A stretch of DNA of 64,000 nucleotides from Lasiosphaeris hirsuta (GCA_030549175.1 JAUKUA010000003.1:3224001-3288000), one strand, 5' to 3'; positions 1 to 9,741 are shown, counted from the stretch's first letter. Program-made: numbers and translations. The notes: a model not told the origin generated them from the sequence alone.

Positions 1-784
1 CCTGATCATGTTGTCACATGTCGAGGCGTTGGCAAACGTGGGTTGATTGGTGATGTTCTTGAAGAAGTTCAGGGGGTACGGATTGAGGGTGATGTCTTGG
101 AGTCGAGACATTTCAAGCTCGACAAACTCGGGCGTCGTAACGCTTTTCCCCTTGAAATAGGTGGCACCATTGGGAAGCGCGCGATAGGCATCGCAAACAG
201 GCTCCCACTCGGCCGGGGACACGACAGTGCCATAGGCTCGGGAGCCCTCGAGAGCAATGTCGTGAGTTGCAGTGATGAGCTGGGCTGGCGCCCAGCGAAA
301 CGACGAATAGCCATCGCCCAGGAGGTCCAAGAATGGGAACTCAAAGCCAACACGCTGCAGAAGGGTTCAGTTCAGCCCATTTGTCCATGGCATCGATCTA
401 CCAAGCTAGAGTACCTACCGAAAAGTCGTCGATTGTGATGCCGTACGCTCGCAGCTGAACGTCGTGGTCATGAGCAGCTTGCACCATGACGGGGTACATG
501 CCCTCTGGGAAATCTGGGATCAGGGCCCGATAGGCCTGCTCGAGGATGCCGTACTGCGGGGGGATGAGGCGGCGAGCGGCTTCCAACGTGATCGGAATGA
601 TGGCCAGTGTGGCATTGAGAACGCCCGTGGCATTATTCGGAAACAGTTCAGCCAGGGGATTTGGTTGGTCGAGCGACGCACAGACGTCCCGCGCCGGGGT
701 CGACCTGCCGTGGTTCAGAATGGCGGAGGAGAGTATGAGAAGGGCGACAGCCGAGACGTGGAAGAGCGAGAGCCGGAAAGGCAT
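1..784 (-). CDS. Secreted acetoacetate-decarboxylase-like protein (partial, runs off left edge)
   Basis: Exons 784..419 and 354..1; the intron has donor GTAGGT and acceptor CTGCAG, and the join gives ..DDFS-RVGFEFPF... I start at the Met at 784 because it opens a hydrophobic signal-peptide-like stretch (MPFRLSLFHVSAVALLIL); in-frame Mets upstream lack this. The mature part (RRLIPPQYGILEQAYRALIP, then a beta-rich region with WAPAQLIT and GSRAYGTVVSPAEWEP) resembles fungal secreted proteins of the acetoacetate-decarboxylase superfamily. That assignment is from memory of the family pattern and is tentative; I cannot confirm the catalytic Lys because the C-terminus is outside the window. An N-x-T glycosylation sequon (NNAT) lies near the mature N-terminus, which fits secretion. 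Confidence 0.6.
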
Positions 785-3700
785 CTTGGACCGCCGTTTC
801 TGGCTGGTCGATGCCCAGAGCGTGCTCAGCTCTGTGATGGTGACGGAAGGGAAGCGCGGCATCCTGAGAGGCATGCCGGGCAACATAGGTATAAGAGGAT
901 GAAAAAGGGGGAGGGCGGGGAGGGAGCGGAGCGGACTCTTCCAAATTGGAACCCGCTAGCCACCACCGATCGCAAGATAGTCAAGGGAGTAAGAAACAAG
1001 AAGGGAGGGAAACATAGGATGGACTAGGAAAAGAAGGAAGAGAGAAAAAAAAAGGATAGGGTTTTGCGAGATGCGACGACCAAAGCTTTTTGATCAAGAG
1101 CCACCGGCTGGCTGTTTGGGACGTGACGCTGGGATGCGCTGGATGCACCTGGGGATGCACTGGGGAGCGCTGCCAGACAGGCACAGTCCGGGATCTGTAA
1201 CAGCTGCGACATCTGGCCGGGTCCAGGGTTGCAAAACGGCACTGAGGCTTGCCGGTGTATTCGAGTGGCCCTCTGCCGTTTCGGATTGGTCGACGCGAGC
1301 GCAGCTCCCCTGCCGTGGCCCAAGCTCCCTGGGGGAGTTGGGGGGTTTGGGCAGATTGGGGGGCAGGGGGGTTTTGGGGGCAGCACTGAGGGCACTGAGG
1401 CAAAAAGGGGGGAAAACTCCTGAGGCATGCCGGGTCCTATCCGCTGTTCTCTAGCCATCGATGATTAGCGCCGCCGGAAGCTTATGTTTCCTTGGGGCCC
1501 TTTGGACATCAGCTCAGAAAAGCCGTGCGGGTGCCGAGCACGGGATTAGATTGCGAGCGATGCCACACGACGGGCTCCAGGCTTCATCTCATCCCGATCA
1601 GGTCCCGTCCCAGCCTCGCATCTGGCTCTGGCCAGCGGGCCCAGCGGGCCCAGCGCAGAGGCGCGGGAACCCGCCTTGCCGGCATCAGTAGCCTCCCGTC
1701 TCCTCCCACCTGCTCTCGCTCCCTCTGCAGGCCGTTGTAGCCATCACGCGTGGGTATCGCTGCCCTGCATCTTCATTCGTCTCCAGTCGTACGGGTGCGG
1801 GAGCAATCATCACGCGGTCGCTTGTTGGGCGCAGGTCGGCGGCCAGGTTGGCCAGGTCGGCCAGCCATAATGCTGACAACTGAGCCGGAATATGGCCCTC
1901 CGTCCAGTCTATCGCTGTTTATCGTGGTTGTTGGGTCGGCTCATCCGCCCGGATGTCGAGCGATCCGGTGCACGAATCGTCACGACCTGCCCGATTCTGG
2001 CCCATGGTCGGAAAACCCTGCTCGGGAGCGTGCATCTTCCCCGTAATTCTCCCATTATCACCTCCACACGTCCGCATTATGTTTCCTTCTCGGTCTCGGC
2101 GTTTCCTAAGCACGAGAAAAGGTGCGAGGGGAGCATGTCGGGAAACAATTGAGCGAGGCTCAGAAGAATGATAAAGTTCTCAGGTGCCATCCATTGTCGC
2201 CTGGCCGCCGTCCCGCATCAGTCACCACCCACCAGCACTAAACCGCACCAAACCTCACCAGACCCCCGTTTCAGGGGGCGGTAGTCTTCCGCGAGCCTTC
2301 CGCTTTCAGGCGGTGTCTTTCGGCAGAACCCCCAAATTCGGGGGCCCTAGGCGGTTTGGGTGGAGGCAAGACGTCGTTTCTTCAGTCCTTTCCAAGCTCT
2401 CGCAGTCAATGTCTTGAATTGGCCCCTCAACACGCCACTCTCTTCATTGCTCGCGTTGCTTGCGTTCGCACCCGCCCGAATGCCGACGTGCCGATTCGCA
2501 GCTTTTCCATCGAGAGCCCGCCAGCACCTTTGGAGTTTGGATTTGCTCCGCGCTGTGCTGCGTCATACTGCCCTGGTCGGTTGGGTGATATGATAATCAA
2601 TGTGAGTGGTCGGCGTGATGGTGGTTGTGGTGGTGCCGCCGGGGCCTAAACATGTTCCAGAAGGTGTGTTGGGAACGTTTCAGAGAGCCCCCCGCCAAAG
2701 ATCCCCGTTCATTCTTCCCAATCCATATCAAATGCCCAGCTAGCTGCCAAGCCGTGCTTGGACCAAGCGTAACTAAGGCTTTTCTTATCTAATCTTCAGT
2801 CTCGAGGACTTCTTGGGGACTCACTCAGCCTCCTGCTTGAGTGTGCATCAACATCATCCATATCATCACTCGGCAGACTGACTAGAATCCCATAGTATTA
2901 TATCTGTTAAGCGTGCAGCCCGGCAACATCTGGCGATCCCCATGCGTTTAAATTTATTTTTCAGTGCAAAATATGGCTGAAAATGTGGAGGGCTCTGCAG
3001 GAGTCCTGCACCTGAGTGCCTATTGAACCTGAGTAATTTAGAGACTCGATGCTCTTCAACCTCACCACAGCCCGCGGGCACTCGGAGTCTTCAGCCCTAT
3101 AGGAGCCGCAAGCCTTCATGAACCAATAAATTTGTCGCTGTGATGCCGTGGGAAAGGACCGTTGTGCACCCAAGGGACTCAAAATTCCTCATCCCCGGCG
3201 TTATTCCTGCCTCGCAGACCAGCGCGTCTAAATTCTGGGCCTGCCTGCATAGGTCTCGTCGTATTGGCGTAGATCATTTGAGGCACGGGACTTGGGATTA
3301 CTCACTCACAAATTGGCTCCTAGGCGCGGATTAGCGTTTTGATTCCACACACTTACCGCTGATTAATTCTTGTACCCAATCCGATCACTACCCTGAACCG
3401 TTACTGGCGTCTGGCGGCCGCTTTTATCGCCAAGGTCCCTGGGCCTGACTTCCACGATACAAGCGCGCCTTGGATACTGACCCGCTGCAACGGCCCAGGA
3501 CTGCAACTCGAGATCTTGAGCCGCAAGCTGGGTTTTATTCCCTTGCACGGCTGCGCAGCGCACGGCTCGAGTTCCTGGCTCGCCGAATGAATGCCCAAAT
3601 CCTATGCCATGAGCCCATGAGCCTATGACTCCAACGCCACGACTCCGTATCAGTACTACAACCAGTACTTCTTGCCGCCACTCCTCTCCGACTGCTATTA

Positions 3701-3828
3701 CTACTACTGCTACTACTCTCGACACTTGGTGAGTTTTGGTGAACCCAAAGAGTCCACCAAAACTCTGGATACAAGTCTTGGGCCTAAAACCCAGCTTGTA
3801 GTCATTGTCTGTCTCTTTTTGCGCAAGC
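785..3828. other. Gene-free stretch between divergent genes
   Basis: About 3 kb between the left-edge secreted protein and the bZIP gene, presumably holding both promoters. ORFs here are short, overlap in many frames and give no recognisable protein. Local low-complexity patches include G-runs near 1335-1400 and a short GCGGGCCCA duplication near 1636-1656. Confidence 0.6.
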
Positions 3829-4265
3829 ATGCCTTCCTCCGAAGAGATCGACGATGCGGAGCTTTCGGTCAGTAACAGGACTCCACACCTCATGTTACCT
3901 ACCATATCTTAGTCACACCTTCTCCCGACAACCTCGAAGGCTGAAAAATCAAACTGGCCCCGACTAACAAAATTTCAGCAACGACGGGAGCGTGGCCGCC
4001 TGGCCCAGAGAGCCTTTCGGCGGCGGCAAATCGACACCATCCGCGAGCTCAGGGAGGACAACCAAGCGCTGAGGGAGGCTATCGACCAGATCTCGCGAGC
4101 CGCGGCTAGAGGCCCAGCCCAGTCCCACAATGACCAGGCGAGCCTGCAGGCTGCTATCCAGAACGCGTTCCGCGTGGCAGGACTTAATTCGTCCGTCGCC
4201 CGAGCCCCCACCGGGGCCAACGACGGCGACTACGACGGCGACTTCCACACGCCGGGCCCGTCTGG

Positions 4266-4301
<36 letters not shown>

Positions 4302-5631
4302 CCAACAGGGTATGGTCGTAGAGGACATGAACTCCAACATAGACTTTACCACCCTAGGCGCCCCGCTCCTCCCTACGCCACCACAGATGTCGACTTCGCT
4401 CACCACCGCCCAACAAAATCACCACCTAATTATGGATAACCTGAGCCTCTACGGCCAGACCGCCAGGCCCGCTGCGCAGATGACGTCGCCCCCACGCTTC
4501 TCAGCGTCTAAGGGCGGCGTTGGTGGCGACGCGCGTATGTCTCCTCGTATGACGTACGGACTGTGGTTCGAGCCGGACCGTGCGATCCGCATCGTCCAAC
4601 CGCCCCGCGATATTGTGCCGTATGTGGGCGACGGCATGCGGTCGTTAGCGGGAGCCATCTTTTGGGCCGGTATGGGCTTCTCCCTCCGCGCGCTGCGGAC
4701 CGTGATTGAGGCACGGTTCCGCAGCGCAGATGTTTCGTATTCTTCCTTTGGTGATTATGGGCCCGACTCTGATGATGACGAGGCGGACAATGAATACGGC
4801 CTGTCCTCGAGCGACAGCAATGCAGATGGTGACGGCAGAAGCACCAACATCGTCATACTTGCTAGTGATGATGATGAGGATTACTATGATAATGATAATG
4901 ACCAAGTTGATGACGAAGCTAACAACGACGACGGCACCCGCCAGACACGTCCACGCAGCCGAAGTCGGAACCAGACGCCGACTCAGACGCAGAGTCAGTC
5001 CCGCCCAGCGACGACAACACAGACACAAAATCCCCCACGACGAGCCCGGCCGCCGACACACCCAGCCCCATCGTCTTCATCCCGCACTCCTACCCAGACG
5101 CGGGAGCAGAAAGAGAGCCAATACCGGAAGCGCATCCGCCAAGCCACCCGGGCAGTCGAACGCATGTTTGGCCCGACCTTGAGGCTCGGCCTGGTCTCGG
5201 ACCAGGCGGTCTTCGACATCATCCATGCGCGCTTCGCGTGGCGACGCATGGGGTACATCGCGGGGGATCATCCGGGGAGGGACCCCGAGGCCCCGATGCG
5301 ACTGTTTGCAGCGATCCTGCGCGACCTGGACCACACGGCCGACCTGGGCGAGGCGCGCCTGTGGATGACTCCTACCGATGTCGAGGCCTATGTGCGCGAG
5401 CGCCTGCGAGTGACCCCGGCTGGTTGGACTCCGTGGCAAGAGGCCCTGGCAGGACGGGGTCAGGATGAGAGGCGAGTGAACATGGTCAAGAAGCTGGTCT
5501 GGATGGTGGCGTATGCCGGCACGTGCTTTGGTGACGGGCCGCGGTGGAGGATAGATGCGCTGCATGCGCTCATAGAGAAGTGGGTGGAGGAGGTCGCTCA
5601 AGGGCCGGACGGTGTGGGGGTCTGGTATTGA
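3829..5631 (+). CDS. bZIP transcription factor with polyglutamine and acidic tracts
   Basis: Exons 3829..3867 and 3979..5631 (563 aa). The 111-nt intron uses a GTCAGT donor, a CTAAC branch site and acceptor TTTCAG. The join MPSSEEIDDAELS-QRRERGR restores the basic region, and residues about 14-50 read RGRLAQRAFRRRQ followed by a Leu/Ile heptad pattern (IRELREDNQALREAI). It follows the fungal RRRERGRLAQ class, which lacks the usual Asn of classical bZIP basic regions. Downstream are eleven consecutive CAG codons (4267-4299), a long Asp-rich stretch (about 4760-4935), an Arg/Gln/Pro-rich linker and a folded-looking C-terminus from about 5110 (YRKRIRQATRAVERMFG). Nuclear DNA-binding regulator is inferred; targets are unknown. 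A single-exon reading from the ATG at 4174 would lose the bZIP. Confidence 0.8.
4267..4299 (+). repeat. (CAG)11 trinucleotide repeat in the bZIP gene
   Basis: Eleven uninterrupted CAG codons encode an 11-Gln run, followed by His-Gln-Gln. The pure codon run is prone to length variation between strains. Confidence 0.95.
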
Positions 5632-5949
5632 TTATGGGTGGTTTCGATGTTCATACTTGAACTTGCACAACTTCTCAGATTGCAACAGCGCATTGCGCCC
5701 CCCAAATCTTGCCCTCGGTAACTCCATGGCTCAGGTAGGCATGGTGCTGAACTGCTGCTGGTATCTTTCGGACTTCAATGTCTGCTTTGCGGGGAGGAAC
5801 TCGGGCGGTTTACTGAAACTATTTGCCATACAAGAACAATAGACTCTAGTCACACCTTATGTCAGCAACATAAGAAAACAATATAGAGGAACGACCAATT
5901 ACCAATTACAGTCATGGAGCCAAGAGCACCGGTCTAAGGCCGTGCTGTA
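5632..5949. other. Intergenic, 3' of bZIP
   Basis: About 320 bases with no supported gene. AT-rich near 5830-5910. Likely bZIP 3' UTR followed by the end of the HeLo-like relic. Confidence 0.5.
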
Positions 5950-6312
5950 TTACTCCACACTCGTCCATAGCCTGTTGATGTCTGTCTGCTCAAACATGGT
6001 CCAGGCTGGCCTGGAGAAGATCTTGTCGCGTCGGTACTTCTGTATCTTCTCTTCGACCTCTTCAACGACAGGAATTGCAGCCTGCGAGAGTGATAGAGAC
6101 GTGGGCGATAAGCATGGCGAGGATTGCGGTGGCTACACGCGAGGGCATCGAGGACGGCGGAGAGAGCCTGCAGCTCGGCGGATAGTGCGTCAAGGACTAA
6201 GGTCAGACTTCTCATCGCGGGCATCGCGTGAAGACTCGACTATGACGGCCGAAACCTTGGCGATAGCTCCTGCAAGACCAAATGACCCAGTAATGACGGA
6301 GAATGGATGCAT
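5950..6312 (-). pseudogene. Degenerate HeLo-like N-terminal domain
   Basis: From the Met codon at 6312 the minus strand reads MHPFSVITGSFGLAGAIAKV then SAVIVESSRDARDEKSDL, the typical opening of fungal HeLo-like/STAND N-terminal domains. A 7-nt insertion-like change near 6195-6205 then causes a frameshift and a TGA. The expected continuation (LDALSAELQALSAVLDAL) is intact in the next frame. After a second shift a third block reads VVEEVEEKIQKYRRDKIF and PAWTMFEQTDINRLWTSVE, ending in TAA at 5950. Three family blocks in the right order in two or more frames indicate a pseudogene. HeLo-like domains are known in fungal cell-death and allorecognition proteins; no effector or NTPase domain follows here. 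Confidence 0.75.
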
Positions 6313-6725
6313 TGTGGCGGCACACTTTATCCCTATTTTTGCGTCGAGGAGAAGATCGAGCTCAAAATTGGAAGGAGGCTCGGGAACCCTTTCAGTTGTT
6401 GAGGCAAGGCCCCGCTCTAGAAATGTCTAGGCACCTACGGGAGGTGTCAATATGACCAATTTGCAAATTCCATATCTGCACGCAACACAGTCAACTCCTT
6501 ATCAGTCTGTTATCTTGAGGTAATCAAGACAAACCTATGTTCTCTGCTCCATGGCCCCATCTTGGGCGGTGGTGGTTGACGGGATGAACATTCGGCAGAT
6601 GTAGCATGCGCATTCGAAATTTAGTGACTGACAGCCGGCTGGCTTGGTTCAAATATGATGCCTTGGCATTATTTCCAGACGTGGGTGATGGAGTAGATTG
6701 TTTTGACTTGATGAGACAGGAAAAA
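6313..6725. other. Intergenic, no gene seen
   Basis: About 410 bases, AT-richer than the flanks, between the HeLo-like relic and the tRNA-like element. Nothing recognisable. Confidence 0.5.
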
Positions 6726-6839
6726 GATAACTTGGCCGAGTGGTTAGGGCGATCGCACCCGAGGATATTTCTTCCCTAACCTTACAAAGGGCAGATTGGC
6801 TTTCTCGAAAGGGGCTTGACTTCGAATCTCACAATTGTC
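6726..6839 (+). pseudogene. Decayed tRNA-Ser-like element
   Basis: The 5' part matches a class II tRNA: GATAACT, then TTGGCCGAGTGGTTAGGGC as D arm and A box. The 3' part has a B-box-like GACTTCGAATC followed by AATTGTC. The ends pair as a 7-bp acceptor stem with one mismatch (a C opposite an A) and one G-T pair. The T stem closes poorly (C opposite C at the loop), the anticodon stem is not clear, and the 114-nt span is about 30 nt longer than a usual tRNA-Ser. An extra segment around 6765-6800 could be a decayed intron or insertion. I read it as a pseudogene; a functional intron-containing tRNA is less likely. Confidence 0.5.
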
Positions 6840-6917
6840 AGACATCATTTTTGCCGACATATTCCATTCTTTTCATATCCACCGCCATTAGGTGATTCAA
6901 TGTTGGGCTATTATCTG

Positions 6918-8000
6918 CTAGCCGTTTTTTGGGCCTGGTACATCGGGAACAAAGTGCTTCATCAACGTCTTATTCCCTAGCATCTCCACCCGGCTTCGGT
7001 GCCTCAGCTCAGTGCGCCGAGCCTTATCCGCTTGCTTCATTCGGGTCGTAAGCACTGAGCGCTGCTCAGCCGACGACAGATGAACAAGGCTAGCTCGGTC
7101 GTTGACGCTGAGTTTTGCTAATTGGCCTGCAAGAGAACCGCCGCGTTTCTCCTGCCTGGTAGCCACATGTAGAGATTGCGTATCATCTTTGGTCGAATCC
7201 GGGCTGGCACTCTGGGTACTGGGTGTGAGGGCTGTAGGAGCCGCTGTCAACGAGGTGTGTTGGCTGCGTGATCGGTGTTGTTGGCGACCTGCTGGTCCAG
7301 CTATACGGTGAGAGACGATCCTCCCCGACGGAAGGCGTGCAGAGTCGTCATCGGCGTGTGGGACGAGGTTACTCAAACTGGGTATTGCCAGGTCGGCGTT
7401 TCCATCGCCGTCAGAATTAGAATCGAGACTCGGATTCTTGGCAAAGTTAAAAAAGTCGCGGTATTCAGAATCTGGGTCCTGTAGGCTGAATTTGCAATGG
7501 CCCTTCCCCGACATGTGTTGCTGCACCGCCTCGACCGTTCTTCGCTGCGATTGACAGTACAAACACTCACGGTATCCAAAAATGACCAGATGGAGGTAGC
7601 GAACCAAAGTTTCAAGATCAACGGCAAGATGGTCGAGGTCTCTGATAAATAGGCCGTGGGTTGTTTGCATGTGCAGCGTGTTGTCATCAAATGTGCCGCA
7701 GATTTCATTGCAGAAAAGACATTGTTCAGTGATGAACTTCGAGGCCTCTGGGTCCGAGTCTTCTGTAGCAGACTCATCGCCTGACTCGCTCGAGGATGAA
7801 AGCTCTTCCTCTGCGTCATTTTCGTTGTCTCCTGTGTTCTTCTTACCGGCGTCTTGCGCTTCTGAAGAAACAGGCCTATGTTGTACCCTAAAGTTGCCCT
7901 CAGCAATTTCCATGTTCGCGCATGGCCCTGAGCCACTCCTGAACTAGGGTGAGCTATGGGTGAGGCTAACCTGCGCAGCCGTGTGGCCCAATTTTGGACC
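6918..8000 (-). pseudogene. REI1-like zinc-finger protein, C-terminal fragment
   Basis: An open frame from Met at 7913 (331 aa), open upstream to a stop near 7950, encodes the C-terminal two thirds of a REI1/ZNF622-type 60S-biogenesis factor. It has an acidic Ser-rich linker, a C-x2-C...H finger (EQCLFCNEICGTFDDNTLHM), the diagnostic THGLFIRDLDHLAVDLETLV, a second finger (ECLYCQSQ...VQQHMSGKGHCKF), LPSGRIVSHR, and a tail GNKTLMKHFVPDVPGPKNG. Family members carry two further N-terminal fingers, missing here; one reappears at 9247..9484 on the same strand. It is therefore the 3' part of a split paralog, or a truncated gene starting at 7913. REI1 in yeast recycles Arx1 from pre-60S particles; function of this copy is doubtful. 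Confidence 0.65.
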
Positions 8001-8039
8001 CTCAACTAATAAGACATTCTGTCAGTACTAGTATATCAT

Positions 8040-8157
8040 ATCCCATCCCAAATTTGGAGCTAGGGTGCTAGATACCATCCCAGATTCCGAGCTAGGATGT
8101 CATATACCATCCCAAAATTTGAGCTGGGGTATTGTATGCCATCCTAGAGCATGTACT
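8040..8157. repeat. 32-bp minisatellite, about 3.7 copies
   Basis: Four units start at 8040, 8072, 8104 and 8136, exactly 32 bp apart, with the core ATACCATCCCA followed by GAGCTAGG or a close variant. The fourth unit is incomplete. Units differ by point changes, so the array is old. It lies in the promoter side of the coiled-coil gene at 8351. Confidence 0.85.
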
Positions 8158-8350
8158 AGTACCCCGCCATTTTTTGTCTGTTGCGTCAGGTCACGAGGTC
8201 ACGTGGATCGGGGTAATCTGCCCTGTATCAATTCAATTCTTGCCTTTCCATTTCTCGCCTCTAATTCTCCAACCAAATTTTCTTTCGCTCGTCTCTCGCA
8301 AGCTTTGCCTTCGCCATTCTATTCTCGCGTTGCCATTTCGCACCCTCACA

Positions 8351-8871
8351 ATGGATGCCCTCCCCGAGGCTGATGTCATCGCCGGCGCATTTGACACGCT
8401 GCGTGTTCAATCTCAGCGTATCGCCAACGTTGGCGCTATTCAGAACCAGCAGAATATCCTCGCTGCCATCCAGGCTCTGGGACAGCAGATTCACGCTTTG
8501 GGACAGCAGACAAATCACCGCATCGACGTAATGCAGCAGCAAATGAACCAGCGCTTCGATACTCTCGAAAACCGCCAAAGCAATTTCGAGGTTGCTGCTG
8601 TAAATGCGCGCTTGGTTCACGCCGACGGCGCCGTTATTCTCTAGCGACCCGTCAACATCTAGAATGGAGGCGACATTCCCGATTTCCCCCTTACGCACCC
8701 CCAGCTCTATACGATAAATGGTATGTCATTTATTCTTCTAAAGTACAGTGCTAACTCTTATCAGACGCTACTGCAGATGCCATCTTACCCGCCCTCGGCA
8801 TCCATCTCGCCCCAAACACGCCCTTGGCCATTAAGCGCGAGAGCATTGCGCGCAAGTGGATTCTGAAATAA
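8351..8871 (+). CDS. Coiled-coil protein of a fungal family of unknown function; possible pseudogene
   Basis: From ATG 8351 the frame reads MDALPEADVIAGAFDTLRVQ followed by a Gln-rich coiled coil with an LGQQIHALGQQTNHRIDVM pattern. Two in-frame TAG codons fall at 8642-8644 and 8660-8662. The frame then continues as family-like sequence (NGGDIPDFPLTHPQLYTIN), is joined across a clear intron (8721-8764, GTATGT..TTATCAG) to DATADAILPALGIHLAPNT, and ends at TAA 8871. Both stops lie inside a possible 63-nt, phase-0 intron 8600..8662 (GTAAAT..CATCTAG). So either exons 8351..8599, 8663..8720, 8765..8871 make a protein of about 137 aa, or the gene is dead. The end resembles the short SAP-like helix seen in this family. 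Candidate AATAAA signals are near 8912 and 8947. Confidence 0.6.
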
Positions 8872-9055
8872 GGGGATACATGGGACTAGAGGAATAGAGG
8901 GGATGGTAAGGAAATAAATGAGAGGACTGCAAGATCTGATGTATTCAATAAATGACAAAGGCGTTTGGGACGAGGTTTTTTTTTTTTAGAGGGGACGCAA
9001 ATATTAATGCATCGCTTTTCCCGACAATTTGCTCCATTGTGGTGGGTGGGGGGTG

Positions 9056-9093
9056 GTCCCAGTTTTGGGCCACCTGTGTCCCAAAACTGGGAC
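9056..9093. repeat. Perfect 14-bp inverted repeat with 10-nt loop
   Basis: GTCCCAGTTTTGGG at 9056-9069 and its exact reverse complement CCCAAAACTGGGAC at 9080-9093 flank CCACCTGTGT. RNA from either strand would form a strong hairpin. It lies 185 bases past the coiled-coil gene stop and between the two REI1-like fragments. Confidence 0.9.
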
Positions 9094-9246
9094 CTTGCGA
9101 AAAGTTGCCATTTGAACGGCAGAGTACTGCCTACTCATCTAAACCATGTTTGGCGATTTCTCGATCATTTCCTGAGCAGCGCCTAAGTAGCGCCCGAGCA
9201 AGGTGGCTAGGGGTGGTGTGGGTGACTGGGGTTGGTGAGGGTAACT

Positions 9247-9484
9247 TTAGGGTAAAACAACAGCAGGAGCAGCCAGCGAGCTCAGCCCAGCAACCCGACG
9301 CCGCAAATTCTCGACACTGCCTAGAGGTTAGCAGATATCCACTGCTGTTTCACTTTGGTTTTGCATTGCTTGCTTACTGCCATTGTGTTTTGGAGTGAGC
9401 TCGCCGGGCATCATCGCTGTCGAAGGAGTCGTTGCAGGCTCCGCAATGTTTTGTGGACAGCTTGAAAGTTGATGTCGAAGCCAT
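9247..9484 (-). pseudogene. REI1-like zinc-finger protein, N-terminal fragment
   Basis: Exons 9484..9378 and 9316..9247. From ATG 9484 the frame reads MASTSTFKLSTKHCGACNDS then FDSDDARRAHSKTQW, a C-x2-C...H finger. The intron (GTAAGC..CTAACCTCTAGGCAG) joins TGG-CA to T-GTC, giving KTQWHVENLRRRVAGLSSL, which matches the W-H-x-x-N-L-R-R-R-V-A motif that follows the first finger in REI1 proteins. TAA comes 18 codons later at 9247, after AAPAVVLP. The second finger and the linker are absent. The remaining homology resumes at about 7950 on the same strand, beyond the opposite-strand coiled-coil gene. Alternative: a single gene with an unusually large intron; the TAA argues against this unless a weak GTTGTT donor just before it is used. 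Confidence 0.65.
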
Positions 9485-9741
9485 TATTATGAGGTGGTGT
9501 GGCAGTGATGGTGATGGCGATGCGAATGGTCCGAGGTTCGGATTAGAAACTGGTAGGAGGGGTTTCCTCAACAGTAACTATATGGACTTGAGGCGAAGGA
9601 TCCATGGCAAGCTAAGGTCGTACCTTCCTAAGGCAGGTAGCACAAGTTGCCCCCCAAATACGCTTACCGGCAAATTGTTCTGGGCCATGCTACACCCGCA
9701 GATCGAGTCACAGTGACTCAGATGATATGCCCGAATTCAAC

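Noticed and set aside
3363..3905. 180-codon minus-strand ORF over the bZIP start
   Set aside because: It overlaps the bZIP first exon and promoter in antisense and has no domain or family-like block.
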